Assembly (NCBI RefSeq): GCF_000688295.1
Contig: NZ_JHZF01000017.1
Coordinates: forward strand, 79,480 to 143,479
Direction: 5' to 3'
Origin: Pseudooceanicola nanhaiensis DSM 18065
GTDB lineage: Bacteria; Pseudomonadota; Alphaproteobacteria; Rhodobacterales; Rhodobacteraceae
Length of the DNA: 64,000 nucleotides
The notes under the pieces were generated by a model. That model was given only the letters and a program-made list of their open reading frames with translations, did not search any database and had not been told where the DNA came from. Position numbers and translations under genes: made by a program. This document shows positions 45,365 through 53,973 of this stretch, in pieces; position 1 is the stretch's first letter, and each line of letters begins with the position of its first letter.

Positions 45365-45994
45365 ATGAAACTCTACGACTACAAGATGGCGCCGAACTGC
45401 CGGCGCGTGCGATTTTTCGCGGCCGAGAAGGGCGTGTCGCTCGAGTGCGTCGACGTGGACCTGATGACCCGGGAACAGCTCGGCGATGCCTATGTCGCGG
45501 TGAACGAGCGCCGGACCGTTCCGCTGCTCGAGCTCGACGATGGCACGCGGCTCACGGAATCGGTGGCCATCTGCCGGTATCTCGAGGAGACGACGCCCGA
45601 GCCCGCGCTCTTCGGGACCGGCGCGCTCGGCAAGGCGCGGGTCGAGATGTGGCACCGGCGGGTCGAGCTCGAGGGGCTGATGGCCGTGGCCGAGGCGCTG
45701 CGCAACACCTCCGAAGGCTTCCGCGACCGCGCGATCCCGGGGCCGCAGAACTTTCCCCAGATCCCCGAACTGGCCGAGCGGGGGCAGCGTCGGCTCGATG
45801 CCTTCTACGCGATGCTCGACGCAAGGCTGGGCGAAAGCCGCTACCTCGCCGGTGAGGATTTCTCGATCGCCGACATCCTCGGCGTCGTCACGGTGGACTT
45901 TGCCAAGGCGGTCAAACGCCGGATCCCCGAGGAGGCCACCAACCTCGCCCGCTGGCATGCCGAGGTCTCGGCGCGGCCCGCCGCGAAGGCGTGA
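45365..45994 (+). CDS. Glutathione S-transferase family protein
   Basis: A 209-residue GST. The N-terminal thioredoxin-like domain (about 1-80) has MAPNCRRVRFFAAEKG and RRTVPLLELDDGTRLTESVA, with the Ser/Thr glutathione contacts of the ESVAI motif. The C-terminal helical domain ends LAGEDFSIADILGVVTVDF, the usual capping motif. The substrate is unknown. It follows the hut operon after a remnant-like stretch, and GAGGAGG precedes the ATG. Confidence 0.9.
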   Translation: MKLYDYKMAPNCRRVRFFAAEKGVSLECVDVDLMTREQLGDAYVAVNERRTVPLLELDDGTRLTESVAICRYLEETTPEPALFGTGALGKARVEMWHRRVELEGLMAVAEALRNTSEGFRDRAIPGPQNFPQIPELAERGQRRLDAFYAMLDARLGESRYLAGEDFSIADILGVVTVDFAKAVKRRIPEEATNLARWHAEVSARPAAKA

Positions 45995-46129
45995 TCCGGC
46001 GGCGTCCGTGACCTGAAGCTGCCCCCGGCCCTCCGGCCGGCCGGCTGGGCCCGCGGGCTTGATCGGCCCGAAACCCGGGGGCTAGGATAGCCCTTCGCCG
46101 GCCCGACCGGCGGAGGGAAGGGAGTTCCG

Positions 46130-46780
46130 ATGCCAGAGCCCCGGCGGCAGCCCTACGGCACGGCCAGGCTGGCCCTGATGGAGACGGCGGAACGGCTGTT
46201 CGCCGAACGCGGGCTGGACGGCGTGTCGCTGAACGAGATCACCGCCGCGAGCGGGCAGCGCAACGCCTCGGCGCTCAGCTACCATTTCGGGTCGCGCGAG
46301 CGGCTGATCGAATCCATCGTCGCCTGGCGCATGGCAGAGATCGACGCAGAGCGCCGCGCCATGCTGGACCGGCTGGTCGCGGAAAGACGCACCGGCGATC
46401 TGCGGGGCCTTGTCGAGGCGCGGGTAAGGCCCCTTGGCGCGACCCTCGCACCCGGAAGCCGGGCGCGGCACTACGTCCGCTTCCTCAACCAGATCTACGC
46501 CAGCCCCAACTTCGGCTTCATCGACATGACCGCACCGCAGTTCGGGACCTTCTCGCTCGGCACCGTGCGGCGCCACATCGCCGCCTGTATCGCAGAGCTT
46601 CCGCCCGACATCGTCCAGGCCCGGATCCGGACCACGCAGGCGCTTTCGGTGATCGCGCTCAGCGACGCCGAAAGCGGGATCCGCCGCGCGGAGCAGGAGG
46701 GCGGGCGCTTCGACCTCGACGCCGCGATCCGCAACATCGTGGACATGCAGGTCGGTGCCCTCACCGCACCCGTCACCTGA
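46130..46780 (+). CDS. TetR-family transcriptional regulator
   Basis: A 216-residue TetR protein. The N-terminal helix-turn-helix (about 12-60) is LFAERGLDGVSLNEITAASG, then ALSYHFGSRERLIESIV. The rest is a helical ligand domain. The upstream 130 bp are GC-rich with several hairpins, probably the end of the GST transcript. It precedes the osmotic-type ABC importer by 165 bp on the same strand, but no ACCGRWCGGT site of the kind found at 50-62 kb lies beside it. Confidence 0.87.
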   Translation: MPEPRRQPYGTARLALMETAERLFAERGLDGVSLNEITAASGQRNASALSYHFGSRERLIESIVAWRMAEIDAERRAMLDRLVAERRTGDLRGLVEARVRPLGATLAPGSRARHYVRFLNQIYASPNFGFIDMTAPQFGTFSLGTVRRHIAACIAELPPDIVQARIRTTQALSVIALSDAESGIRRAEQEGGRFDLDAAIRNIVDMQVGALTAPVT

Positions 46781-46945
46781 GGCCGCGGGGCGGCGTCGCG
46801 GGCGATCCTCCGGCCCCGCATTTCGCGCTCTGCCGAATTTCACCTGGCCGGATGGACTTGGCGGCGGGCCACTTCCTTCTACCTTGCCCTTAGAGCCTGC
46901 GCCGAACGGCGTGTGAACCATCCCGGCACGAAACGGATTCCGCCC

Positions 46946-47851
46946 ATGAAAAAACCCCTCATCCTCGCCGCCACCCTGTTCGGCGCCTTCACGACGGCCG
47001 CGCAGGCCGACATCGTCGTCTCCTCCAAGATCGACACCGAGGGCGGTCTCCTCGGCAACATGATCGCCCTCGCGCTCGAGGACGCGGGCCTGCCGGTGGA
47101 ACGCCGGCTGCAGCTCGGCGGCACCCAGGTCGTGCGCGAGGCGATCCTCGCCGGGCAGATCGACATCTATCCCGAATACACCGGCAACGCGGCCTTCTTC
47201 TTCAACGAGGCCGACAGCGACGTCTGGAAGGATGCGCAGGCGGCCCATGACCGCGCGGCCGAGCTCGACGCCGAGGCGAACGACATCACCTGGCTCGACA
47301 GCGCACCGGCGAACAACACCTGGGCCATCGCCCTGACCGGGCCGGTGGCGCAGGAGAACGGCCTGACCACCATGTCCGACTTCGGCAAATGGGTCGCCGG
47401 CGGCGGCGAGGTCAAGCTGGCCGCCTCGACCGAATTCGTCTCCTCGCCCGCCGTCCTGCCGGCGATGCAGGAGACCTATGGTTTCGAGCTCTCCGAGGAC
47501 CAGACCGTGATCCTGTCGGGCGGCGACACCGCGGCCACCATCCAGGCGGCCGCGCGCGGCACCTCGGGCGTCAACGCGGCCATGGTCTATGGCACCGACG
47601 GCGGCGTCGGGGCGACCGGGCTGGTCGTGATGGAGGACGACAAGGGCGTGCAGCCGGTCTATGAGCCGACGCCGATCGTCCGCGCCGAGGTGCTCGAGGA
47701 ATATCCCGCCATCTCCGAGGTGCTGAACCCGATCTTCGCCGAGCTGGACATGACCACGCTCCAGCAGCTCAACGGCCGGATCCAGGTCGGCGGCGAGCCG
47801 GCCGAGGCCGTGGCGCGCGAGTACCTCACGCAGGCCGGAGTGCTCGACTGA
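46946..47851 (+). CDS. Quaternary-amine-type ABC transporter binding protein (OsmF/OpuBC family)
   Basis: A 301-residue binding protein with the signal peptide MKKPLILAATLFGAFTTAAQA. The mature start, DIVVSSKIDTEGGLLGNMIA, and QVVREAILAGQIDIYPEYTG are typical of the OsmF/OpuBC group that binds betaine, choline or related osmolytes. The ATG at 46946 gives a clean signal peptide; an upstream GTG at 46913 is less likely. Followed directly by permease, ATPase and second permease genes. Confidence 0.85.
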   Translation: MKKPLILAATLFGAFTTAAQADIVVSSKIDTEGGLLGNMIALALEDAGLPVERRLQLGGTQVVREAILAGQIDIYPEYTGNAAFFFNEADSDVWKDAQAAHDRAAELDAEANDITWLDSAPANNTWAIALTGPVAQENGLTTMSDFGKWVAGGGEVKLAASTEFVSSPAVLPAMQETYGFELSEDQTVILSGGDTAATIQAAARGTSGVNAAMVYGTDGGVGATGLVVMEDDKGVQPVYEPTPIVRAEVLEEYPAISEVLNPIFAELDMTTLQQLNGRIQVGGEPAEAVAREYLTQAGVLD

Positions 47852-47949
47852 TCGCCCTCTCCGCAACGACCGGGGAGGCGCGGCACAGCGTCTCCCCGCC
47901 CGGCCTTCTCTTCGTCGTTCTCGGCCTGGCGGCGCTGCTCGCCCCGTTC

Positions 47950-49035
47950 ATGACGATCGCCGCCAACCGCATCGTGGCGGGTGAAGGCGTCCCTGCCTGG
48001 GCGGTCGCCGCCCCCGCGCTCGTGGCGCCGGGGCTGGCGGCGGTGGTGCTGGGGCTGCTGCTCGGCCTGCCGCTGCACTGGCCGCGCCTGCGGCTTCTCG
48101 GCGCGGTCATCGGCCTCGGCGGGCTGCTCTGGCTTCTGATGCAGGGCGCGCCGGCGCTGCTGGAAGGGGCGGGCGATTATGCCCGGGTCTCCCCGGCGAT
48201 CGGGTTCTGGTGCCTGCTGACAATCCTCATGCTCCTGATGGCCGACGCGCTGGCGCAACTGGCGCCGGGCCCGGTGATGCGCGGCGCGATGCTGGGGGGC
48301 GTCCTGGCGACGCTGGCCCTGATCCTGTGGTCGGGCGCGCTGGCGCCCCTGTCGGTGATGCAGGAATTCAGCAGCCGGAGAGCCGCCTTCGCCGATGCCG
48401 CCCTGCGCCACCTTGCGCTTGCCTTCGGATCGCTCGCCACGGCGGCGGTCATCGGGTTCCCGGTCGGTCTGCTCTGCCACCGGAACCAGAGGCTGCGCGG
48501 ATCGGTCCTGCCGGTCCTGAGCTTCCTGCAGACGATCCCGTCGCTGGCGATGTTCGGCCTGATGATCCCGATCCTCGGGTGGATCGCCCTCAACGTGCCC
48601 GGCGCGCGGGCCTTCGGCATCGCCGGGATCGGCTTCACCCCCGCCTTCCTCGCGCTGGTGCTCTATTCGCTCCTGCCCGTGGTCGCGAACACCGTGGCGG
48701 GCCTTGCCGCCGCGCCCCCGACCGCGATCGAGGCCGCTCGGGGGATGGGCATGACGCCGAACCAGCGCCTGCTCCGGGTCGAGCTTCCGCTGGGCCTGCC
48801 GATCATCCTGACCGGCCTGCGCATCGTGCTGGTGCAGAACATCGGGCTGGCCGTCATCGCCGGGCTGATCGGCGGCGGCGGCTTCGGCACCTTCGTGTTC
48901 CAGGGGCTGAACCAGACCGCGACCGACCTGATCCTGCTGGGCGCGCTGCCGACGGTGGCGCTGGCGCTCGTCTCGGCGATCGTGATGGACATCCTGGTGG
49001 AACTGACCCGCCCTGACGCGACGAGGACCGCATGA
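47950..49035 (+). CDS. ABC transporter permease (OsmW/OpuBB type), start uncertain
   Basis: At least 361 residues with about ten predicted helices. The permease core has IGFPVGLLCHRNQRLRGSVL, LSFLQTIPSLAMFGLMIP and the EAA-like loop AIEAARGMGMTPNQRLLRVE. The listed ATG falls inside a hydrophobic segment: in-frame sequence upstream (FVVLGLAALLAPF just before it) completes the first helix and stays open back to a CTG at 47848 overlapping the binding-protein stop. The true protein is probably 34 residues longer. It overlaps the ATPase gene by 4 nt. Confidence 0.83.
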   Translation: MTIAANRIVAGEGVPAWAVAAPALVAPGLAAVVLGLLLGLPLHWPRLRLLGAVIGLGGLLWLLMQGAPALLEGAGDYARVSPAIGFWCLLTILMLLMADALAQLAPGPVMRGAMLGGVLATLALILWSGALAPLSVMQEFSSRRAAFADAALRHLALAFGSLATAAVIGFPVGLLCHRNQRLRGSVLPVLSFLQTIPSLAMFGLMIPILGWIALNVPGARAFGIAGIGFTPAFLALVLYSLLPVVANTVAGLAAAPPTAIEAARGMGMTPNQRLLRVELPLGLPIILTGLRIVLVQNIGLAVIAGLIGGGGFGTFVFQGLNQTATDLILLGALPTVALALVSAIVMDILVELTRPDATRTA

Positions 49036-49967
49036 TCGAGATCGACCGTATCACCAAGGTCTACAACGGCGTGACGGCGGTGGATGCCGTCACCATGACC
49101 GCCGAGAGCGGCACGATCACCGTGATCGTGGGCACCTCCGGCTCGGGCAAGACCACGCTCCTGCGGATGATCAACCGGCTCGAGGAACCGACCTCGGGCG
49201 AGGTGCGGATCAACGGGGAGTCGACCCTCGCGACCAAGCCGCATCTTCTGCGACGTCGGATCGGCTATGCGATCCAGGGGCACGGGCTGTTCCCGCATCA
49301 CAGCGTGGCGCGCAACATCGGCGCGGTGCCGCGGCTGCTGAACTGGCCGAAGGAGAAGATCAGCGCCCGCGTCGACGAATTGCTGACGCTGTTCTCGATG
49401 GAGCCCGACCAGTTCCGCGACCGCTTCCCGGCCGAGCTGTCGGGCGGCCAGCAGCAGCGCGTCGGCGTGGCGCGCGCGCTGGCATCGCGGCCGGACGTGC
49501 TGCTGATGGATGAACCCTTCGGCGCGCTGGACCCGATCATCCGGGCGCGGGCGCAGGACGACCTCCGCCGGATCCAGCGCGCGCTCGGCTCGACCATCGT
49601 GCTGGTGACCCACGACATGGAAGAGGCGATCCGCCTGGGCGACATGGTCGCGGTGATGGACGGAGGGCAGCTCGTCCAGCACGCCCCGCCGGCCGAGATC
49701 GTCACGAAGCCCGCGACCGGTTTCGTCGCCGACATGGTCGGCGACATGGAACGCCCCCTGCGCCTGCTGTCGCTGGTGCCGCTGTCCGAGGTGATGGAGG
49801 ACGGAGACGCACCGGGCGAGGCGCTGCCCGCCGACAGCAGCCTGCGCGACGCGCTCTCCGCCTGTCTGTGGACCGGGCGGACGGCGGTGCCGGTGGAGCG
49901 CGACGGCCTGCCCGCCGGGCGCGTGACGCTGGACGCGATCCGCGCCCGGGCGGAGCTGGGCGCATGA
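49032..49967 (+). CDS. ABC transporter ATP-binding protein (OsmV/OpuBA type)
   Basis: A 311-residue ATPase with Walker A GTSGSGKTT (about residue 35), a Q-loop at IGYAIQGHGLFPHHS, signature LSGGQQQR, Walker B VLLMDEPFGALDP and the H-loop THDMEEA. The C-terminal 80 residues form a short CBS-like tail, less than the usual CBS pair, so osmotic gating through this domain may be altered. Coupled to both permeases by 4-nt overlaps. Confidence 0.9.
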   Translation: MIEIDRITKVYNGVTAVDAVTMTAESGTITVIVGTSGSGKTTLLRMINRLEEPTSGEVRINGESTLATKPHLLRRRIGYAIQGHGLFPHHSVARNIGAVPRLLNWPKEKISARVDELLTLFSMEPDQFRDRFPAELSGGQQQRVGVARALASRPDVLLMDEPFGALDPIIRARAQDDLRRIQRALGSTIVLVTHDMEEAIRLGDMVAVMDGGQLVQHAPPAEIVTKPATGFVADMVGDMERPLRLLSLVPLSEVMEDGDAPGEALPADSSLRDALSACLWTGRTAVPVERDGLPAGRVTLDAIRARAELGA

Positions 49968-50710
49968 AGGCCGGCGCCATCCTGCGCCCGGCCGTCATCC
50001 TGCTGCTTCTGGCGCTGGTCCTGAAGCCCGAGTGGTTCGTTCCGCTCTTCGCCCCGCTCGCGCCCGAAGGGGCACCGGTGATCTATGCCCGCAGCTCGCT
50101 CCTGTCGCTGTCGCTCAGCCACCTGGGCCTCGTCGCGGCCGCCACCGCCGCGGCGACGCTGGTCTCGGTGACGCTGGCGATCCTCGTGACCCGCGATGCG
50201 GGCGCGGCCTTCCGCCCGCTGTCGCGCACGATCACCAACATGGGCCAGACCTTCCCGCCGGTCGCCGTGCTCGCCCTCGCGGTGCCTGCCCTGGGCTTCG
50301 GGGCCGGGCCGACGCTGGTGGCGCTCTTTCTCTACGGGCTGCTGCCGATCTTCGAGAATTCCATCACCGGGCTCTCGACCCTGCCGCCGGCGACGATGGA
50401 GGCGGCGCGGGGCCTGGGCCTCAACCGCTGGCAACGTCTGATCCAGGTGGAGCTGCCGCTGGCCCTGCCGGTGATCCTGACGGGGATCCGCCTGTCCTTC
50501 GTGATTTCGCTGGGGACGGCGACCATCGGCTCCACCGTCGCCGCCCGGACACTGGGCGAGGTGATCATCGCGGGGCTTCTGACCAGCAACACCGCCTACG
50601 TGCTGCAGGGCGGGCTGATCGTGGGGCTCTTCGCGGTCGTGGTCTACGACGCCCTCATCCTGCTGGAGGCGCGGATTGCCCGGCGCTCCGGGATGGCGGA
50701 CCCGCGGTGA
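49964..50710 (+). CDS. ABC transporter permease (OsmY/OpuBD type)
   Basis: A 248-residue permease with about six helices and ITNMGQTFPPVAVLALAVPA, MEAARGLGLNRWQRLIQVEL (EAA loop) and LTGIRLSFVISLGTATIGST. With the other permease it forms the heteromeric channel of an OsmU-like importer. Last gene of the operon; the next gap carries two TetR-type operators for the following operon. Confidence 0.88.
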   Translation: MKAGAILRPAVILLLLALVLKPEWFVPLFAPLAPEGAPVIYARSSLLSLSLSHLGLVAAATAAATLVSVTLAILVTRDAGAAFRPLSRTITNMGQTFPPVAVLALAVPALGFGAGPTLVALFLYGLLPIFENSITGLSTLPPATMEAARGLGLNRWQRLIQVELPLALPVILTGIRLSFVISLGTATIGSTVAARTLGEVIIAGLLTSNTAYVLQGGLIVGLFAVVVYDALILLEARIARRSGMADPR

Positions 50711-50747
50711 GGTGACGCGGCGCCGTCGCGTTCCTGAAATCGACGCT

Positions 50748-50763
50748 TACCGATCGTTCGGTA
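50748..50763. promoter_or_regulatory. TetR-type operator, site 1
   Basis: TACCGATCGTTCGGTA, an imperfect palindrome (seven of eight pairs) containing ACCGATCGTT, 240 bp before the crotonase gene in the 277-bp gap after the ABC operon. The core repeats before tctC and tctB. Confidence 0.6.
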
Positions 50764-50926
50764 GATATGTGTGATTTGGTGATTGGTGGGCTCAGGCGCG
50801 AGGGCTGCGCGGGGAGTTCGTTTGCGGCGGGTGATCCCGATGAAATCCAGTGTTCGCAGGGGTTTGGAGCATAGACGCGCCGGAAGGCCCTGAAAGCGCG
50901 CACCGCCGATCCCGCCCCTGACCGAA

Positions 50927-50971
50927 TTGACAGACCGGCGTGACGTCATTTCTACCTTACCGAAAGGTAGA
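50927..50971 (+). promoter_or_regulatory. Promoter and TetR-type operator, site 2, of the crotonase operon
   Basis: TTGACA (50927-50932) with TTCTAC 17 bp downstream (50950-50955) forms a plausible promoter. TCTACCTTACCGAAAGGTAG and its next base (50951-50971) form an imperfect palindrome over the -10, ending 16 bp before the ATG, and contain ACCGAAAGGT. Binding here would block initiation. Confidence 0.6.
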
Positions 50972-50987
50972 TTTTTCGGAGCCAGCC

Positions 50988-51758
50988 ATGCCGTATGAAT
51001 ACTTGAAGGTCGAGGTCGAGGATTATGTCGCGACCGTCACGCTCAGCCGCGCACCCGTGAACGCGCTCAACTACGACATGCGGCAGGAGATCATCACGGT
51101 TTTCGACTCGATGAGCGATGACCCGAAGGTGCGCTGCGTGGTGCTGACCTCGGACCAGCGCGTCTTCTGCGCCGGGGCCGATCTGAAGGACCGCCCCTCG
51201 ACGGACGAGCTGGGCACCTTCTGGGCCCACAACCGGGCGGTGCGGGAGACGGGCAATGCCATCAAGGAATGCGCCAAGCCCGTCATAGCGGCGGTGAACG
51301 GCGCGGCGCTCGGGGCCGGGTTCGGCCTGGTCGCAGCCTGCGACATCATCTACGCGACCGAGGAGTCCGTGCTCGGCATGCCCGAGATCGACGTCGGCCT
51401 TGCCGGGGGCGCCGCCATGCTGCGCGAGTTCTTCTCGCGCTCGCGGATGCGCCGGATGTTCTTCACCGGCTGGCGGGTGCCCGCGCCCGAGCTCTATCGC
51501 ATCGGCATGATCGAAGGCGCGCTGCCCGCGGACGAGTTGATGCCCGAGGTGATGAAGCTCGCCCGCGAGATCGCGTCCAAGAGCCCGGACGGCATCCGCT
51601 ATGCGAAGATGTCGGCCAACATGGTGGAGAACATGCCGCAGCGCGACGCCTACCGGATGGAGCAGAACTTCACCGTCGCCCTGTCGCGGACCGAGAACGC
51701 CCAGGAGGCGCGGCGCGCCTTCGTCGAGAAACGCAAACCGGTGTTCAAGGATGTCTGA
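50988..51758 (+). CDS. Enoyl-CoA hydratase/isomerase family protein
   Basis: A 256-residue crotonase with the oxyanion motif RVFCAGADLKDRP. Of the two classical catalytic glutamates only the second is present (VLGMPEIDVGLAGG); the first position reads GAGFGLVAACD with glycine. The exact reaction is therefore uncertain. The ATG at 50988 follows CGGAG; an ATG at 50940 lies upstream of the operator and is unlikely. It overlaps the next gene by 8 nt. First gene of a three-gene operon with a fused dehydrogenase and an acyl-CoA synthetase. Confidence 0.85.
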   Translation: MPYEYLKVEVEDYVATVTLSRAPVNALNYDMRQEIITVFDSMSDDPKVRCVVLTSDQRVFCAGADLKDRPSTDELGTFWAHNRAVRETGNAIKECAKPVIAAVNGAALGAGFGLVAACDIIYATEESVLGMPEIDVGLAGGAAMLREFFSRSRMRRMFFTGWRVPAPELYRIGMIEGALPADELMPEVMKLAREIASKSPDGIRYAKMSANMVENMPQRDAYRMEQNFTVALSRTENAQEARRAFVEKRKPVFKDV

Positions 51759-53961
51759 GGCCGCCCGATCCGCCCCCCTGTCGGACGAGGCGGCCGCCGC
51801 CTTCGCGCGCGAGGTCCGCGATTTCGCGCGGGCCGAATGCCCCGAGGACATCCGCGATGTCGTCCGCAATTCCCGCAAGCTCACCCGGGACGTCTGGGCG
51901 CGCTGGCAGAGGATCCTTTACGACAAGGGTTGGGGCGCGCCGAACTGGCCGGTGGAGTTCGGAGGCACCGGCTGGGACCCGCAGCAGCGCTACATCTTCG
52001 ACACCACGCTCGCGGAATGTGAATGCCCGCCGCAATATCACCACGGGCTGCGGCACCTCGGGCCGGTGCTGATCGCCTATGGCACCGAGGCGCAGCAGGA
52101 GCGGTTCCTGCCCGGCATCCTGACCGGCGAGGATTGGTGGTGCCAGGGCTTCTCCGAGCCCGGTTCCGGCTCGGACCTCGCCTCGCTCGGGACCCGGGCG
52201 GTGCTGGACGGGGACGCCTATGTCGTGAACGGCCAGAAGATCTGGACGAGCCACGCGCAGGAGGCCGACTGGATCTACACGCTGGTCCGCACCTCGTCCG
52301 AGGACAAGAAGCAGAAGGGCATCACCTTCGTGCTGATCCCGCTGTCCGCCCCGGGCATCACGGTCAAGAAGATCGAGACGATCGACGGCATCCACCACGT
52401 CAACGAGGTGTTCTTCGAGAACGTCCGCGTGCCGGTCGAGAACCGCATCGGCGAGGAGGGGCGGGGCTGGACCTACGCGAAGTACCTTCTGTCCCACGAA
52501 CGCCTCGGCGGGGCGAACACCGCGCCGCTGTTCCAGATGTTCGGGAACGTCCGCACGCTGGCCGGGCGGGCCCCGGGCGGCGCGGCGCGGCAGGCCGACA
52601 TACGCCACCGGCTGGTCACGAACGAGGCGCGGCTCGTCGGGCTGAAGGAGCAGGGCCGGATCGCCGTGGCCACGGCCATGAACGGCGAACCGCTCGGCGT
52701 CATGCCGTCCGCCATCAAGCTCCTGTCCTCGGATCTGAGCCAGAACCTGAGCACGCTCGCGCTCGAGATCACGGCCAGCGCCCATGCCGGAGATCTGGGC
52801 GCTCACGGCGACCCGGCGGCCGCGCATTGGGCCAGCACCTATTATTACAACCGCTCCCGGTCGATCGTCGGCGGCACGAACGAGGTGCAGCGCAACCTGA
52901 TCGCGCAGCAGCTCTTCTCGGGTGGCGTCGATTCCGTCCATCCCCCCGCCTTCCCGGGCGAGATCCACACCGCCGCCCTTCGCTTCGCCCAAATGGCAAA
53001 GGACCCGACCTGGGCGGACGTTGCCGCGCTCGGCTGGCAATTGACGATGGTGCCGGAAGAGGACGGCGGGCTTGGCGCCTCGCTCTCCGATCTGGCGGGC
53101 GCGATCGAAGGGGCGGGGCGGGGCGGCCTGGCGATGTCGCTGGCCCTGCATTGCGGCGTGACGCCGCTGCTGCTCTCGGCCGCTCTGGCGGGTCCGCAGC
53201 GCGACGCGGCGTTGCAGGGGCATCTCACCGGCGCGGCGCCGGTCCTGACCTGGCTGCCGGACGAGGCCGCCGCCCGGCGTCTGGAGGTGCGGAGCACGCC
53301 CGACGGTCTGACCCTGCGCGGCAAGGTCCGGGGTGTCGCCGCCCTTCCCGACGCGACGGCGCTTCTGCTGGCGACGGGGCCGAGGCTCATCCTCCTGCCG
53401 CTCGACCATGAGGGCGTGACGCCCGTGCCCGCCGTCGACCTCGCCGGCAACGCCACGCTCGGCTACGACCTCGACCTCACGCTGCCCGCCGCGGTGGAAG
53501 TGCTGAGCGGCGATTCCGCGCAGGAGGCGCGGGACCGGGCCTTCCTGACGGGCGGGCTTCTGACCTGTGTCGAATCCGTGGGCCTGATGGCCGCGACGCT
53601 GGGCCTGACCCTTGCCTATCTCGGGGAACGGCGCCAGTTCGGGCAGCCGCTGTCGGAGTTCCAGGTGCTGCGGCACCGGGCGGCGGACATGCTCCTCGAC
53701 CTGATGAACGCCTCGGCCCTTGCCGCCCATGCGGTCGCCGAGACGATGGAGGGGCAGGGGCGCCGGGCCGCGAGCCTGGCGAAGATGTCGGTCTCGCGCG
53801 CTGCGCGCCGCTCTGCGGAAAGCGCGATCCAGCTGCATGGCGGGATGGGCATGACCGAGGAGATGGCGGTCACGCCATTGAACAAGAGACTGATCCAGGC
53901 GGGGTTCGAGTTCGGCGATGCGATGCATCACGAGGAACGTCTGGACCTGATGAACAGTTGA
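51751..53961 (+). CDS. Fused double acyl-CoA dehydrogenase
   Basis: A 736-residue protein made of two acyl-CoA dehydrogenase units. Unit 1 (about 1-390) is complete, with WPVEFGGTGWDPQQRY, GFSEPGSGSDLASLGTRAV and SIVGGTNEVQRNLIAQQLF. Unit 2 (about 400-736) has the middle part shortened but keeps LGERRQFGQPLSEFQVLRHR and QLHGGMGMTEEMAVTPLNKR. The usual YEG-type catalytic glutamate is glycine in unit 1 (VGGTNEV) and not obvious in unit 2. Paired units with one functional site resemble heteromeric dehydrogenases of steroid and side-chain degradation, here joined in one chain. Substrate unknown. Confidence 0.85.
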   Translation: MSEAARSAPLSDEAAAAFAREVRDFARAECPEDIRDVVRNSRKLTRDVWARWQRILYDKGWGAPNWPVEFGGTGWDPQQRYIFDTTLAECECPPQYHHGLRHLGPVLIAYGTEAQQERFLPGILTGEDWWCQGFSEPGSGSDLASLGTRAVLDGDAYVVNGQKIWTSHAQEADWIYTLVRTSSEDKKQKGITFVLIPLSAPGITVKKIETIDGIHHVNEVFFENVRVPVENRIGEEGRGWTYAKYLLSHERLGGANTAPLFQMFGNVRTLAGRAPGGAARQADIRHRLVTNEARLVGLKEQGRIAVATAMNGEPLGVMPSAIKLLSSDLSQNLSTLALEITASAHAGDLGAHGDPAAAHWASTYYYNRSRSIVGGTNEVQRNLIAQQLFSGGVDSVHPPAFPGEIHTAALRFAQMAKDPTWADVAALGWQLTMVPEEDGGLGASLSDLAGAIEGAGRGGLAMSLALHCGVTPLLLSAALAGPQRDAALQGHLTGAAPVLTWLPDEAAARRLEVRSTPDGLTLRGKVRGVAALPDATALLLATGPRLILLPLDHEGVTPVPAVDLAGNATLGYDLDLTLPAAVEVLSGDSAQEARDRAFLTGGLLTCVESVGLMAATLGLTLAYLGERRQFGQPLSEFQVLRHRAADMLLDLMNASALAAHAVAETMEGQGRRAASLAKMSVSRAARRSAESAIQLHGGMGMTEEMAVTPLNKRLIQAGFEFGDAMHHEERLDLMNS

Positions 53962-53973
53962 ACGGAACGCAGC

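Noticed and set aside
46010..46080. GC-rich hairpins after the GST gene as a structured RNA or riboswitch
   Set aside because: Simple CCGGCC-type stems just after a stop codon are better explained as a terminator region; no riboswitch-like conserved core seen.
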